Source: Oleiagrimonas sp963817755 (GTDB lineage Bacteria > Pseudomonadota > Gammaproteobacteria > Xanthomonadales > Rhodanobacteraceae). From it: 64,000 bases of DNA. How positions within the stretch are numbered: position 1 is the first letter of the stretch; the number at the start of each line of letters is the position of its first letter. Below the pieces are notes generated by a model. That model saw only the letters and a list, made by a program, of their open reading frames with translations. It ran no database searches and had not been told where the DNA came from. Shown here in pieces: positions 27,065 to 35,161 of the stretch. The stretch spans positions 62,001 through 126,000 of the forward strand of contig CAWFPB010000002.1 of assembly GCA_963817755.1 (NCBI GenBank), given 5' to 3'. A program made the translations under genes and the position numbers.

Positions 27065-28105
27065 ATGCAGGTTGCCATTCGATTGATGCTCTTGACCATG
27101 ACGGCGACACTGGCAGGCGTCGCCTGGGCGGCTGGCCGTCCGGTGCATGCCGCGCCCGCGCACATGGCGCCCCGGCTGTTGCACGTGTCAGGTGGGCCGC
27201 TCGATTTCGACGACATGGGTTACGCGCCCGCGCTGCATCGTGTCCTGGTGCCGGCCGCGCAGAGCGGTGACCTGGTACTGATCGATCCGGCCACGCAGCA
27301 TCTGGATCACTGGAAGCACGTGGTCCCGGCCGGCTCGGGTGCCGATCGCGAGGATGCCGGCACCACCTCTGCAGACACCGGCATGGGCATGATCTTCGTC
27401 AGCGATCATGCCGATCACGAGGTCGTGGCCCTGAGCGAAAGCAGTCATCGCCCGGTAGCCCGTGCGAAGCTGGCTTCCGGTCCCGACTATGTACGCTATG
27501 TGGCGCCGCTGAAACAGGTCTGGGTCACCGAGCCCGGCAAGGCGCAGATCGAGCGCTTCGCGGTGCACGGCGGGGTGCATCCGGCACTGGTCCGGCTTGG
27601 TGCCGTGGCGGTGCCGGGCGGCCCCGAGTCGCTGGTCGTCGACGCCGCACGCGGTGTGGCCTACACCAACCAGTGGCGCGACCACACGCTCGAGATCACG
27701 CTGCATGATCCGCATGTGCGCGCGCACTGGGCCAACACCTGCCGCGGCAGCCGCGGCCTGGCCCTGGATGCGCGCGACGGCGTGCTGCTGGTCGGCTGCA
27801 AGGAAGGCAAGGTGGTGGCGCTGAAACCATCCGCGGACGGCACGGTGCTGGGCCATGCCCGGACCGGGTCCGGCGTGGACATCATCGCCTGGAACCCGTC
27901 TCTGCGGCACGTCTACGCGCCGGGTGCACGCAGCGCCACGCTGACCGTGTTGCACATGGATGCCGGCGGCACGCTGACGAAGGTGGCTGCCGCCCCGGCC
28001 GCGCCGCACGCGCATTGCGTGACCACGGACGGGCGAAACCATGCCTACGTGTGCGACCCTGGCGCCGGTGCGATCCTGGTCTATACCGACAAGGCAGATC
28101 GTTGA
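27065..28105 (+). CDS. Exported YncE-like beta-propeller protein
   Basis: 346 residues with a signal peptide (MQVAIRLMLLTMTATLAGVAWA) and repeated beta-propeller blades, seen as recurring segments such as GDLVLIDPATQHLDHW, GMIFVSDHADHEVVALSESS and GVAYTNQWRDHTLEI. Related proteins (YncE, YVTN repeats) are periplasmic scaffolds of poorly known function. The start is set by AGGAG 7 bases upstream of the ATG at 27065 and by the signal peptide. No enzyme motif is seen. Next to a lipoprotein gene 95 bases downstream. Confidence 0.72.
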   Translation: MQVAIRLMLLTMTATLAGVAWAAGRPVHAAPAHMAPRLLHVSGGPLDFDDMGYAPALHRVLVPAAQSGDLVLIDPATQHLDHWKHVVPAGSGADREDAGTTSADTGMGMIFVSDHADHEVVALSESSHRPVARAKLASGPDYVRYVAPLKQVWVTEPGKAQIERFAVHGGVHPALVRLGAVAVPGGPESLVVDAARGVAYTNQWRDHTLEITLHDPHVRAHWANTCRGSRGLALDARDGVLLVGCKEGKVVALKPSADGTVLGHARTGSGVDIIAWNPSLRHVYAPGARSATLTVLHMDAGGTLTKVAAAPAAPHAHCVTTDGRNHAYVCDPGAGAILVYTDKADR

Positions 28106-28200
28106 GTCGGAGGCCGTGCCATCATGGCCGGCGACGCCAGGACCCGTGCGGGCCCGGGGTCACGGGAAACGGATTCGGGGCGAGCAGGGGGGCAGGTTCG

Positions 28201-28650
28201 ATGGGAAACGTGAAGGGTGGGCTTTCGATCCTGCTGGTGGCGGCCTTGCTGCTGCTGGTGGGGGGGTGCCGCTTCCAGCGGCAGATGGACGGGAAGTTCG
28301 GTGACCAGAACTTCAAGTCCGCGGTCGCGCTGGTGGAGCTGTACAAGGTGCGGCACGGTCACTATCCGCAGTCCCTGGCGGATCTGCACTACCTCGGGGG
28401 CTGGGATCCGATCTACCTGCGCGGGGTGAAATACCGGCGGATCGACCACGGCTACGAGCTGGATATCGAGCACGGCTGGGTCGGCCGACCGAAGCTTTCC
28501 TATCCGCCCGGGTTCTGGCATGGCCTGGGAATCGTCGCGACCAACGTCGGCGGCTTTCCCGGCGCCGCGCCTCATGCCAGCGACCGCGCCGGGAGCGATC
28601 CCGCCGGCCCGGCATCGGCGGCCACGGGAAGGTCTCACGCCGTGCGGTAG
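28201..28650 (+). CDS. Small lipoprotein with a pseudopilin-like segment
   Basis: 149 residues starting MGNVKGGLSILLVAALLLLVGGC, with lipobox VGGC and the lipidated Cys at residue 23. The next part (SAVALVELYKVRHGHYPQSLADL) resembles the helix and 'HGxYP' turn common in type II/IV pseudopilin-like proteins, but here it follows a lipobox rather than a prepilin site. The C-terminal 45 residues are low-complexity Ala/Gly/Pro. ATG 28201 has a G-rich Shine-Dalgarno. Its last 16 bases overlap the end of the convergent POT gene. Function unknown. Confidence 0.62.
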   Translation: MGNVKGGLSILLVAALLLLVGGCRFQRQMDGKFGDQNFKSAVALVELYKVRHGHYPQSLADLHYLGGWDPIYLRGVKYRRIDHGYELDIEHGWVGRPKLSYPPGFWHGLGIVATNVGGFPGAAPHASDRAGSDPAGPASAATGRSHAVR

Positions 28651-30236
28651 TGGTCCTGCAGCGGATAGCGTCGCGCGTAGAGGCCGAACGCCAGTGCGGC
28701 GAGCAGGGCGAAGCCGGCGAAGAAGAACATCAGAAAGGCGTTCTCGCCCAGGCCGCTGGCGGCGATGCTGCGGGTGACGGCCTCGTTGCGCACGGCGGCG
28801 TTGGTGATCAGCACCCACAGGTTGCCGTAGGACACCGACAGCAGCCAGAAGCTCATGATCACGCCCTTCATCTTCGGTGGCGCCTGGCTGTAGGCGAATT
28901 CCAGCCCGGTCGCCGAGACCAGCACCTCGCCCAGGGTCAGCAGCGCGTAGGGCGCGACCTGCCAGGCGATGGAAACCGCTTCGCCCTGGTCGATGTGCAG
29001 CTGCAGCAGGGCCGCGATGATCCAGGCCAGGCCGGCGAACACCAGGCCCGACCCCATGCGCCCGAGCGCGCCGACCTCGATCCCGAAGCGGCGCAGGAAC
29101 GGGTAGACGACCAGGTTGTTGAACGGGATCAGCAGCATCACCAGCACCGGGTTGAGCGCCTGCATCTGCGCCGGCTCCCGCACCAGCCAGCCGGGCCACC
29201 ACCACCGGTCATGCGGCATGACCATGGCGCCGCCCTGGATGATCCAGGTCGAGGCCTTCTGGTCGAACAGCGACCAGAACGGGGTGACGATGGCGAACAG
29301 CACCAGCACCCGCAGCACCGCGCGCACGCCGTCGACGGCGTCGTCCGGGTGCACGCGTCGGGCGCGCTCGAGCTGCATGGCCGCGCCGGCGCCGCCGAAG
29401 CCGATCACCAGGCCCAGCGCCACCAGGACCGCGATGACGAAATCTTCGGCGCCAAACCAGGCCAGCACCAGCACGGCCAGGGTGAAGCCGGTCACGGCCA
29501 GGATCAGGCCGGGACGGCCGCGCGCGATCGAGGGCGACATCAGGGCGGTGCGCACCACGCGCAGGAATCCGTGCGGGTCCGATGCCGTCGGCGGGACCAC
29601 CACGTACTTGCGGCGTCCGGACCAGAAGATGACCGTGGCGATGAACATCAGGATACCGGGAATGCCGAAGGCCCAGCGCGGACCCTCGGTGCGCAGGATG
29701 ATCGGCATCAGCAGCGAGGCGAAGAACGAGCCGAAGTTGATGATCCAGTAGAAGGCGTCGTAGACCACCCGGGCCAGGTGCTTGTTGGTCTGGTCGAACT
29801 GGTCGCCGACGAAGGCCGACACCAGCGGCTTGATGCCGCCCGAACCCAGCGCGATCAGCCCCAGGCCGAAGTAGAAACCCGGCCGGTGCGCCTCGAACAT
29901 CGCCAGGCAGGCATGGCCCGCGCAGTACACCAGCGACATCCAGAGGACGGTGTGGTACTTGCCGAAGAACCGGTCGGAGATCCAGCCGCCCAGCAGCGGG
30001 AAGAAGTACACGCCGATGACGAAGGTGTGGAACACGTCCTTGGCGATGCCCGCGCGCTCGGCCACCGGCAGGTACAGCAGCAGGCTGGACATCAGGAACG
30101 GCGTGAGGATGTTGCGCATGCCGTAGAAGCTGAAGCGCTCGCATCCTTCGTTGCCGATGATGTAGGGGATCTGGCGCGGCAACGCGCCGGTGCGGTCCTG
30201 GGCCGCGGCGGGCAATTCCATGCGGGAGGCGGTCAC
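28635..30236 (-). CDS. Proton-dependent oligopeptide transporter (POT/PTR family)
   Basis: Inner-membrane MFS symporter of di- and tripeptides, 533 residues. The POT signature is present: GNEGCERFSFYGMRNIL in helix 1, then GGWISDRFFGKYHTVLW, a GSGGIKPLVSAFVGDQF segment and a C-terminal FAYSQAPPKMKGVIMSFW motif. About fourteen hydrophobic helices. The GTG start at 30236 and an ATG five codons later are both possible; the Shine-Dalgarno is weak for either. It fits with the several exported peptidases in this window, which would produce its substrates. Confidence 0.92.
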   Translation of the reverse strand: MTASRMELPAAAQDRTGALPRQIPYIIGNEGCERFSFYGMRNILTPFLMSSLLLYLPVAERAGIAKDVFHTFVIGVYFFPLLGGWISDRFFGKYHTVLWMSLVYCAGHACLAMFEAHRPGFYFGLGLIALGSGGIKPLVSAFVGDQFDQTNKHLARVVYDAFYWIINFGSFFASLLMPIILRTEGPRWAFGIPGILMFIATVIFWSGRRKYVVVPPTASDPHGFLRVVRTALMSPSIARGRPGLILAVTGFTLAVLVLAWFGAEDFVIAVLVALGLVIGFGGAGAAMQLERARRVHPDDAVDGVRAVLRVLVLFAIVTPFWSLFDQKASTWIIQGGAMVMPHDRWWWPGWLVREPAQMQALNPVLVMLLIPFNNLVVYPFLRRFGIEVGALGRMGSGLVFAGLAWIIAALLQLHIDQGEAVSIAWQVAPYALLTLGEVLVSATGLEFAYSQAPPKMKGVIMSFWLLSVSYGNLWVLITNAAVRNEAVTRSIAASGLGENAFLMFFFAGFALLAALAFGLYARRYPLQDHYRTA

Positions 30237-30352
30237 GGATCGGCGGGAGCCTCAGGCTAGCCAAACGCCGTTGGGTCGACACCTGTCCATGTGGTCGAAT
30301 GCACGCGCGCGGACTCGGCCGTCTGGCGTAGGCGCGGGGCGCCCGGGGCGGC

Positions 30353-30880
30353 TCAGCCCAGCGCGAACAGCCAGTGGCCGAGGATCGCGCCCAGGCCCAG
30401 GTGCAGGCCGGCCCAGACCACCGAGGTCAGCGCATCGCTGGCCAGGAAGCGCCGGGTGCGCAGGCCCGACATGCCGGCCAGCACCGGCATCAGTGCACGC
30501 AGCGGCGGCACCTGGCGTCCGACGAAGACCGCCACGTCGCCGCGGCGTTCCAGCAGCTCGGTGGCGCGGCGGGTCCATTCCGGGCGGTAGGCGAACGGAC
30601 GCATGGCCAGCATGCGTGCGCCGTGGCGGCGACCCAGGTGGAACGACAGCAGGTCGCCGGCGATGGCGCCCAGCGTGGCCCAGAAGATCATCAAGGGCAG
30701 CGACACGTGGCCGGTGCCGGCACTGGTGGCGATGGCCACCAGCAGCGTCGAGCCGGGCACGAAGGAGCCGACCACGGCGATGCCCTCGGCGAAGGCGATC
30801 AGGCCGACCAGCGGGGCGGCGAGATAGCCGTAGGCGAGGATGGCGCGGGCGATGGCGTCGACCAGGGCGTGCAGGTTCAC
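30353..30880 (-). CDS. DedA-family membrane protein
   Basis: 175-residue inner-membrane protein of the DedA/SNARE-associated family, linked in E. coli and other species to undecaprenyl-phosphate or phospholipid flipping and membrane homeostasis. It shows FAEGIAVVGSFVPGSTLLV near the N-terminus, LGAIAGDLLSFHLGRRHG, then a polar FVGRQVPPLRALMPVLAGMSGL and a final membrane helix. GTG 30880 overlaps the queF stop as GTGA, so the two genes are coupled. Confidence 0.88.
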   Translation of the reverse strand: MNLHALVDAIARAILAYGYLAAPLVGLIAFAEGIAVVGSFVPGSTLLVAIATSAGTGHVSLPLMIFWATLGAIAGDLLSFHLGRRHGARMLAMRPFAYRPEWTRRATELLERRGDVAVFVGRQVPPLRALMPVLAGMSGLRTRRFLASDALTSVVWAGLHLGLGAILGHWLFALG

Positions 30881-31704
30881 TGGCGCGCCCCGCGGACGTT
30901 GTCGGGGGTGTGGCCGGACGCGCTGCTGCGGAACGGGTTGATGTCCAGGCCGCCGCGGCGGGTGTAGCGCGCGTACACGTCCAGGCGGGCTGGACGACAG
31001 CGTGCGGTGAGGTCCATGAAGATGCGCTCCACGCAGTGCTCGTGGAAGTCGCGGTGCTCGCGGAACGAGACCAGGTAGCGCAGCAGCCCGGAGCGGTCGA
31101 TCGGCGGGCCGGCATAGTCGATGCGCACGCTGGCCCAGTCGGGCTGGCCGGTGACCGGGCAGTTGGACTTGAGCAGGTCCGACAGCAGCGTTTCCTCGAC
31201 GGTGGCGGGTCCGGGAGCCACGGACAGGAATGCCGGATTCGGCGGCCCGTAGCTGTCGATGTCCAGTTCCTGGTCGTCGATCCGGATGCCATCGGGCGTC
31301 TCGATGCGCTGGCCGGCAAAGTCGCGGGCCGGGATCAGGTGTACGGCCACCGGTGCGCCGGCGGCATGCCCGAGATCGCGCACCAGGTGTTCGCGCAGGG
31401 CCTCGACGGTGAGCCGTTCGCCGCTGAAGCTGTTCAGGTACAGCTTGAAGGACTTGGACTCCACGATCGCCGGCGAGTCGGCCGGCACGCGGAATTCGGC
31501 CAGGGCCACCACCGGCTTGCCGTGCGGGTCCAGCCACGACAGCTCGTAGGCGTTCCAGATATCCACGCCGGAAAACGGCGGGGCGCCGTGGATGCCCAGG
31601 GCCGCGCGGCCACGGCTGCGCGGGATCGGGAACAGCAGCTCCGGCGCGTAGCGGTTGCGGTAGGCGGTGGACTTGCCGAGCGGCGAATGGTCGGGAGCGG
31701 TCAT
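30877..31704 (-). CDS. queF: NADPH-dependent 7-cyano-7-deazaguanine reductase
   Basis: Reduces preQ0 to preQ1 in queuosine synthesis, a four-electron reduction of a nitrile. The 275-residue protein is the long bimodular (YqfO/E. coli-like) form with the QueF motif ESKSFKLYLNSFSGERL, the catalytic Cys in LKSNCPVTGQPDWASV and substrate-binding FREHRDFHEHCVERIF. Length is normal. ATG 31704 is the first ATG; the 3' end is coupled to the DedA gene. Confidence 0.95.
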   Translation of the reverse strand: MTAPDHSPLGKSTAYRNRYAPELLFPIPRSRGRAALGIHGAPPFSGVDIWNAYELSWLDPHGKPVVALAEFRVPADSPAIVESKSFKLYLNSFSGERLTVEALREHLVRDLGHAAGAPVAVHLIPARDFAGQRIETPDGIRIDDQELDIDSYGPPNPAFLSVAPGPATVEETLLSDLLKSNCPVTGQPDWASVRIDYAGPPIDRSGLLRYLVSFREHRDFHEHCVERIFMDLTARCRPARLDVYARYTRRGGLDINPFRSSASGHTPDNVRGARQ

Positions 31705-31868
31705 GGGTGCTTGCGTGGAGGCAGGCCAGCCATTCTACGTGGTCCGGCCATCCGCATGCGCAGGGTCACGAATTCGTCCCGGACCAACCGATGGCACGGT
31801 TGGACCGAGCGTGACTGCGTTAGGATCAGGAGGTTGTGCTGCATCCGCAGCCTGTCCAGGGGAGTTTC

Positions 31869-34250
31869 ATGAGTACGATCACCCGCATTTCGCACGCGGC
31901 GCTGGGCCTGGGCCTGGCGTTGCTCGGCACCGCCGCCTTCGCGCAGGGTCGCACCCTGACCACGAAGGACTACGACCGTGCCGCCGCACAGCTGTCGTTC
32001 AATACCGAACCGCTGGTCGATCATGCCGTCGACGGCGTCCACTGGCTGGACGGCCACGAGGTCGGCTACAGCGAGCGCACCGACGACAAGACCACCTACA
32101 TGCGCCTGGACGCGCGCACCGGCAAGGCCCGGGTGGCCTTCGACGTGGCGCAGGTGGCCAAGCGACTGGCGACGCTGCGCGGCAAGAAGGTCTCGGTCAA
32201 GGCGCTGCGCCTGCGCAAGTGGAACTTCGGCAAGGACGGGCGCCTGCAGCTGGAAGCCTTCGGCCAGTGGTACACCTGCGGCCTGGGCGTGCAGGGATCG
32301 TGCATGAAGGGACGCGCCGTGCGCAGCGTGTCCTCGCGCGCGAAGATCTCCAAGGCACGTTCCGAGAAGGGCGTGCTGTCGCCGGACGGCACCAGGGAAG
32401 TGTTCGTGCGCCGCTGGAACCTGTGGGTGCGCGACCTCAAGACCGGCGACGAATTCCCGCTGACCAAGGACGGCGTGAAGAATTTCGGCTACGCCACCGA
32501 CAACGCCGGCTGGCTGCATTCGGACGGCGCCATCGTGCGCTGGTCGCCCGATTCCACCCACGTGGTCACCTACCAGCAGGACCAGCGCAAGGTCGGCGAC
32601 ATGTATACCGTCACCACCCGCGTGGGCCATCCCAAGCTCAACGCCTGGAAGTACCCGCTGCCCGGCGACAAGCACGTGTTCATGATCGAGCCGGTGGTGA
32701 TCAACGTGGACACCGGCAAGGTCGTGCGCGTGAAGATGAAGCCGCAGCAGCGACTGTCCAGCCTGTGCGACGACCTGGACTGCAACCGCAACGGCACCTG
32801 GGACGACGTCAAGTGGGCGCCGGACGGCAAGTCCTTTGCCATGGTGACCTCCTCGCGTGACCGCCACCACGAGTGGTACCACGTGGTCGATCCGGCCACC
32901 GGCGCCGTGCGCACGGTGTTCGAGGATTCGGTCAAGACCTTTTACGAGAGCGGCCACGGCAAGGTGAACTGGCAATACCTGCCGGCCAGCGGCCAGGCGA
33001 TCTGGTTCTCCGAGCGCAGCAACTGGGGCAACCTGTACCTGCGTTCGCTGAAAGACGGCAAGCTGCTGCACCCGATCACCACCGGCACCGGCGACGTCAC
33101 CCAGGTGCTGCACGTGGATCGCACCGCGCGCGAGCTGTGGTTTGTCGGCGTCGGTCGTACGCCGGGCATGAACCCGTACTACCGCCAGTTCTGGAAGGTC
33201 GGCCTGGACGGCGGCAAGCCGGTGTTGCTGACGCCCGAGGATGCCGACCACACCGTCACCATGTCCGACAACGGCAAGTACTTCGTCGACAGCTATTCCA
33301 CGCCGACCACCCCGCCGGTGACGGTGCTGCGCTCGGCTGCCGACGGCCACGTCATCGCGACCCTCGCCAAGACCGACATCTCGCGCCTGAAGGCCGCTGG
33401 CTGGGTGCCGCCGGTGCCGTTCACGGTGAAGGCCCGCGATGGCAAGACCACGCTGTACGGCATGATGTTCAAGCCGGCGAACTTCGACCCGCACAAGAAG
33501 TACCCGGTCGTCGACTACATCTACCCGGGCCCGCAGACCGGCTCGATCTTCACCTTCAGCTTCCGGCCCTCGCGTGCCGACCACCAGGCCATGGCCGACC
33601 TCGGCTTCGTCGTGGTGGCCATCAACGGCATGGGCACGCCTTGGCGGTCGAAGTCCTTCCACGACACCTGGTACGGCGACATGGGCGACAACACGTTGCC
33701 CGACCAGGTGGCGGGCATCAAGCAGCTCGGCCAGCGCTACCCGTGGATCGATCTCGCGCGCGTGGGCATCTGGGGCCATTCGGGCGGCGGCAACGCCACC
33801 GCGGACGCCATGTTCCGCTATCCGGACTTCTTCAAGGTCGGCTGGGCCGAGAGCGGCAACCACGACAACCGCAACTACGAGAACGACTGGGGCGAGAAGT
33901 ACCAGGGCTTGCTGGTCAAGCACACCGACGGCACCACCAACTACGACAACCAGGCCAACGAGGACATCGCCAAGAACCTCAAGGGCCACCTGATGCTGGT
34001 GCACGGCTCGATCGACGACAACGTGCCGCTGGGCGAGACCCTGCTGGTGGCCCAGGCCCTGATCAAGGCCAACAGGAACTTCGACATGCTGATCATCCCC
34101 AACGTGCACCACGGCTACGGCCTGCGCGGATCGCTGTACGCGACTCGGCGTCGCTGGGACTACTTCCTGCGTCACCTGGCGGGCGACACCCCGCCGCCGG
34201 GCTACGACTTCAAGCTGCCCAAGGCACTCGAGGCGGCCATGCACCACTGA
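31869..34250 (+). CDS. Exported DPP-IV-like S9 prolyl oligopeptidase-family peptidase
   Basis: 793 residues: signal peptide (about 1-25, ending AFA), an eight-bladed-type beta-propeller domain (DPP-IV N-terminal), and an alpha/beta hydrolase domain from about residue 540. Catalytic Ser638 lies in GIWGHSGGG, Asp716 or 717 in GSIDDNVPLGE, and His747 or 748 in PNVHHGYG. The family removes X-Pro dipeptides or cleaves after proline, outside the cytoplasm. ATG 31869 has AGGGGAG upstream. It makes a set with three M61 peptidases, a POT transporter and an APC permease, consistent with a peptide-feeding lifestyle. Confidence 0.92.
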   Translation: MSTITRISHAALGLGLALLGTAAFAQGRTLTTKDYDRAAAQLSFNTEPLVDHAVDGVHWLDGHEVGYSERTDDKTTYMRLDARTGKARVAFDVAQVAKRLATLRGKKVSVKALRLRKWNFGKDGRLQLEAFGQWYTCGLGVQGSCMKGRAVRSVSSRAKISKARSEKGVLSPDGTREVFVRRWNLWVRDLKTGDEFPLTKDGVKNFGYATDNAGWLHSDGAIVRWSPDSTHVVTYQQDQRKVGDMYTVTTRVGHPKLNAWKYPLPGDKHVFMIEPVVINVDTGKVVRVKMKPQQRLSSLCDDLDCNRNGTWDDVKWAPDGKSFAMVTSSRDRHHEWYHVVDPATGAVRTVFEDSVKTFYESGHGKVNWQYLPASGQAIWFSERSNWGNLYLRSLKDGKLLHPITTGTGDVTQVLHVDRTARELWFVGVGRTPGMNPYYRQFWKVGLDGGKPVLLTPEDADHTVTMSDNGKYFVDSYSTPTTPPVTVLRSAADGHVIATLAKTDISRLKAAGWVPPVPFTVKARDGKTTLYGMMFKPANFDPHKKYPVVDYIYPGPQTGSIFTFSFRPSRADHQAMADLGFVVVAINGMGTPWRSKSFHDTWYGDMGDNTLPDQVAGIKQLGQRYPWIDLARVGIWGHSGGGNATADAMFRYPDFFKVGWAESGNHDNRNYENDWGEKYQGLLVKHTDGTTNYDNQANEDIAKNLKGHLMLVHGSIDDNVPLGETLLVAQALIKANRNFDMLIIPNVHHGYGLRGSLYATRRRWDYFLRHLAGDTPPPGYDFKLPKALEAAMHH

Positions 34251-34329
34251 TGACGGACCGCGGCCGTCGCCCCTTGCGGGCGTCGGCCGCGGCGTGCAGG
34301 GCGCGACGTGACGGATGGAGAAAAGAAGA

Positions 34330-34357
34330 GGCCGGCGCCCTGCAAGGGACGCCGGCC
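34330..34357 (+). terminator. Terminator after the S9 peptidase gene
   Basis: Stem GGCCGGCG / CGCCGGCC, extended by CCC/GGG across a one-base bulge, with a 5-base loop; followed by GTTTCG and preceded by an A-rich stretch (AAAAGAAGA). About 80 bases after the stop codon. Confidence 0.6.
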
Positions 34358-34750
34358 GTTTCGTCCATGGGCGGACCGGCCGCGCCGACCTGGGAATACG
34401 CGGCGGCCCATGTTCCGGGCGGCCGCTCCCTCGTGCGGTGCCCGGGGGTGCGCTGCCGCATGGGCGGACGCGCACCCCGATACCGGACCGACAGATCCGG
34501 CGTGTCGGCAGTTCTTCGGGGGACGGTGCGGACCGGCGGTCCGCGAGCCGCATGCCGTGCCGACATGGGCCATGCACGCACATCCGTTGACCGTCCGCCA
34601 CTGCAGGCAGCAGCAAGGGGGCGCCCGATTCCCTGATGTCCACAAGGGACACCGACAAGCACAAGATATGGTGATTCAGGTGCCTCGTCAACGCGAGATA
34701 TGGAGTTACCCGCAAAATCAGGTGCTTGCGTTCTCGTGCCCATTCGAGGC
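34358..34750. other. Intergenic stretch before the btuB promoter; no gene seen
   Basis: 393 bases between the peptidase terminator and the predicted btuB promoter. The short open frames here lack ribosome-binding sites and resemble no family I know. It is locally less GC-rich around 34660-34740. Confidence 0.5.
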
Positions 34751-34779
34751 TTGTGCCGGCCACTGGCCGGCGCTACGCT
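34751..34779 (+). promoter_or_regulatory. Putative promoter of the riboswitch-btuB transcript
   Basis: TTGTGC (34751-34756) and TACGCT (34774-34779) with a 17-base spacer. Transcription would begin near 34786, one or two bases before the riboswitch P1 stem. The spacer contains the perfect inverted repeat GCCGGCC-ACT-GGCCGGC (34755-34771), a possible operator. Confidence 0.55.
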
Positions 34780-34787
34780 GCGTCCTC

Positions 34788-34999
34788 GTTTCGGGTGTTC
34801 CGCACCGTATTGGTCGGCGTGGAATGAAACGGGAAGCCGGTGCAAATCCGGCGCTGCCCCCGCAACGGTGAGTGCGTGCCGGCTTGCTGCTTCTGCCGGC
34901 GGCGCGACCATCCGCCACTGTGCCTCGACGGCATGGGAAGGCGGTCGCGCCGGATTCATGATTCGGAATCCACGACGAGCCCGGAGACCGGCCCGAAAC
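34788..34999 (+). ncRNA. Cobalamin riboswitch aptamer
   Basis: Closing stem P1: GTTTCGGG (34788-34795) pairs exactly with CCCGAAAC (34992-34999). Inside lie the conserved cobalamin-riboswitch blocks: GGGAAGCCGGTGCAAATCCGG, then GCTGCCCCCGCAACGGT, then CCACTGTGCC, and the B12-box-like GAGCCCGGAGACCGGCC at 34977-34993. It is followed 160 bases later by btuB, the usual target. Binding of adenosylcobalamin should repress BtuB synthesis. Confidence 0.95.
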
Positions 35000-35093
35000 A
35001 CGCGCCCGCGCCCTGTCGCGGCGCAAGTACGGTGGCTTCGCGGTGGGCGGGGCGGTCGAGCCGCGTCCTTCAGGGGTTGTGTGCCCGTCCGTC

Positions 35094-35156
35094 CTCTCTT
35101 CGCGCTGCCGCATCCATCCGCAGCATGCCGTCGCGCGGGGCGCACGGCGAGGAGAG
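35094..35156 (+). promoter_or_regulatory. Stem that sequesters the btuB Shine-Dalgarno
   Basis: CTCTCTTCGC (35094-35103) can pair over ten bases (one G-U) with GCGAGGAGAG (35147-35156), which contains the btuB ribosome-binding site. This is a candidate translational expression platform for the upstream cobalamin riboswitch. There is no T-run terminator between the aptamer and the gene, which fits translational rather than transcriptional control. Confidence 0.6.
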
Positions 35157-35161
35157 TCTTC

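Noticed and set aside
28635..28650. 16-base convergent overlap of the lipoprotein and POT genes (and the same length between the bicupin and zapE genes at 37782-37797)
   Set aside because: Short convergent 3' overlaps are common in compact genomes; the equal length looks coincidental.
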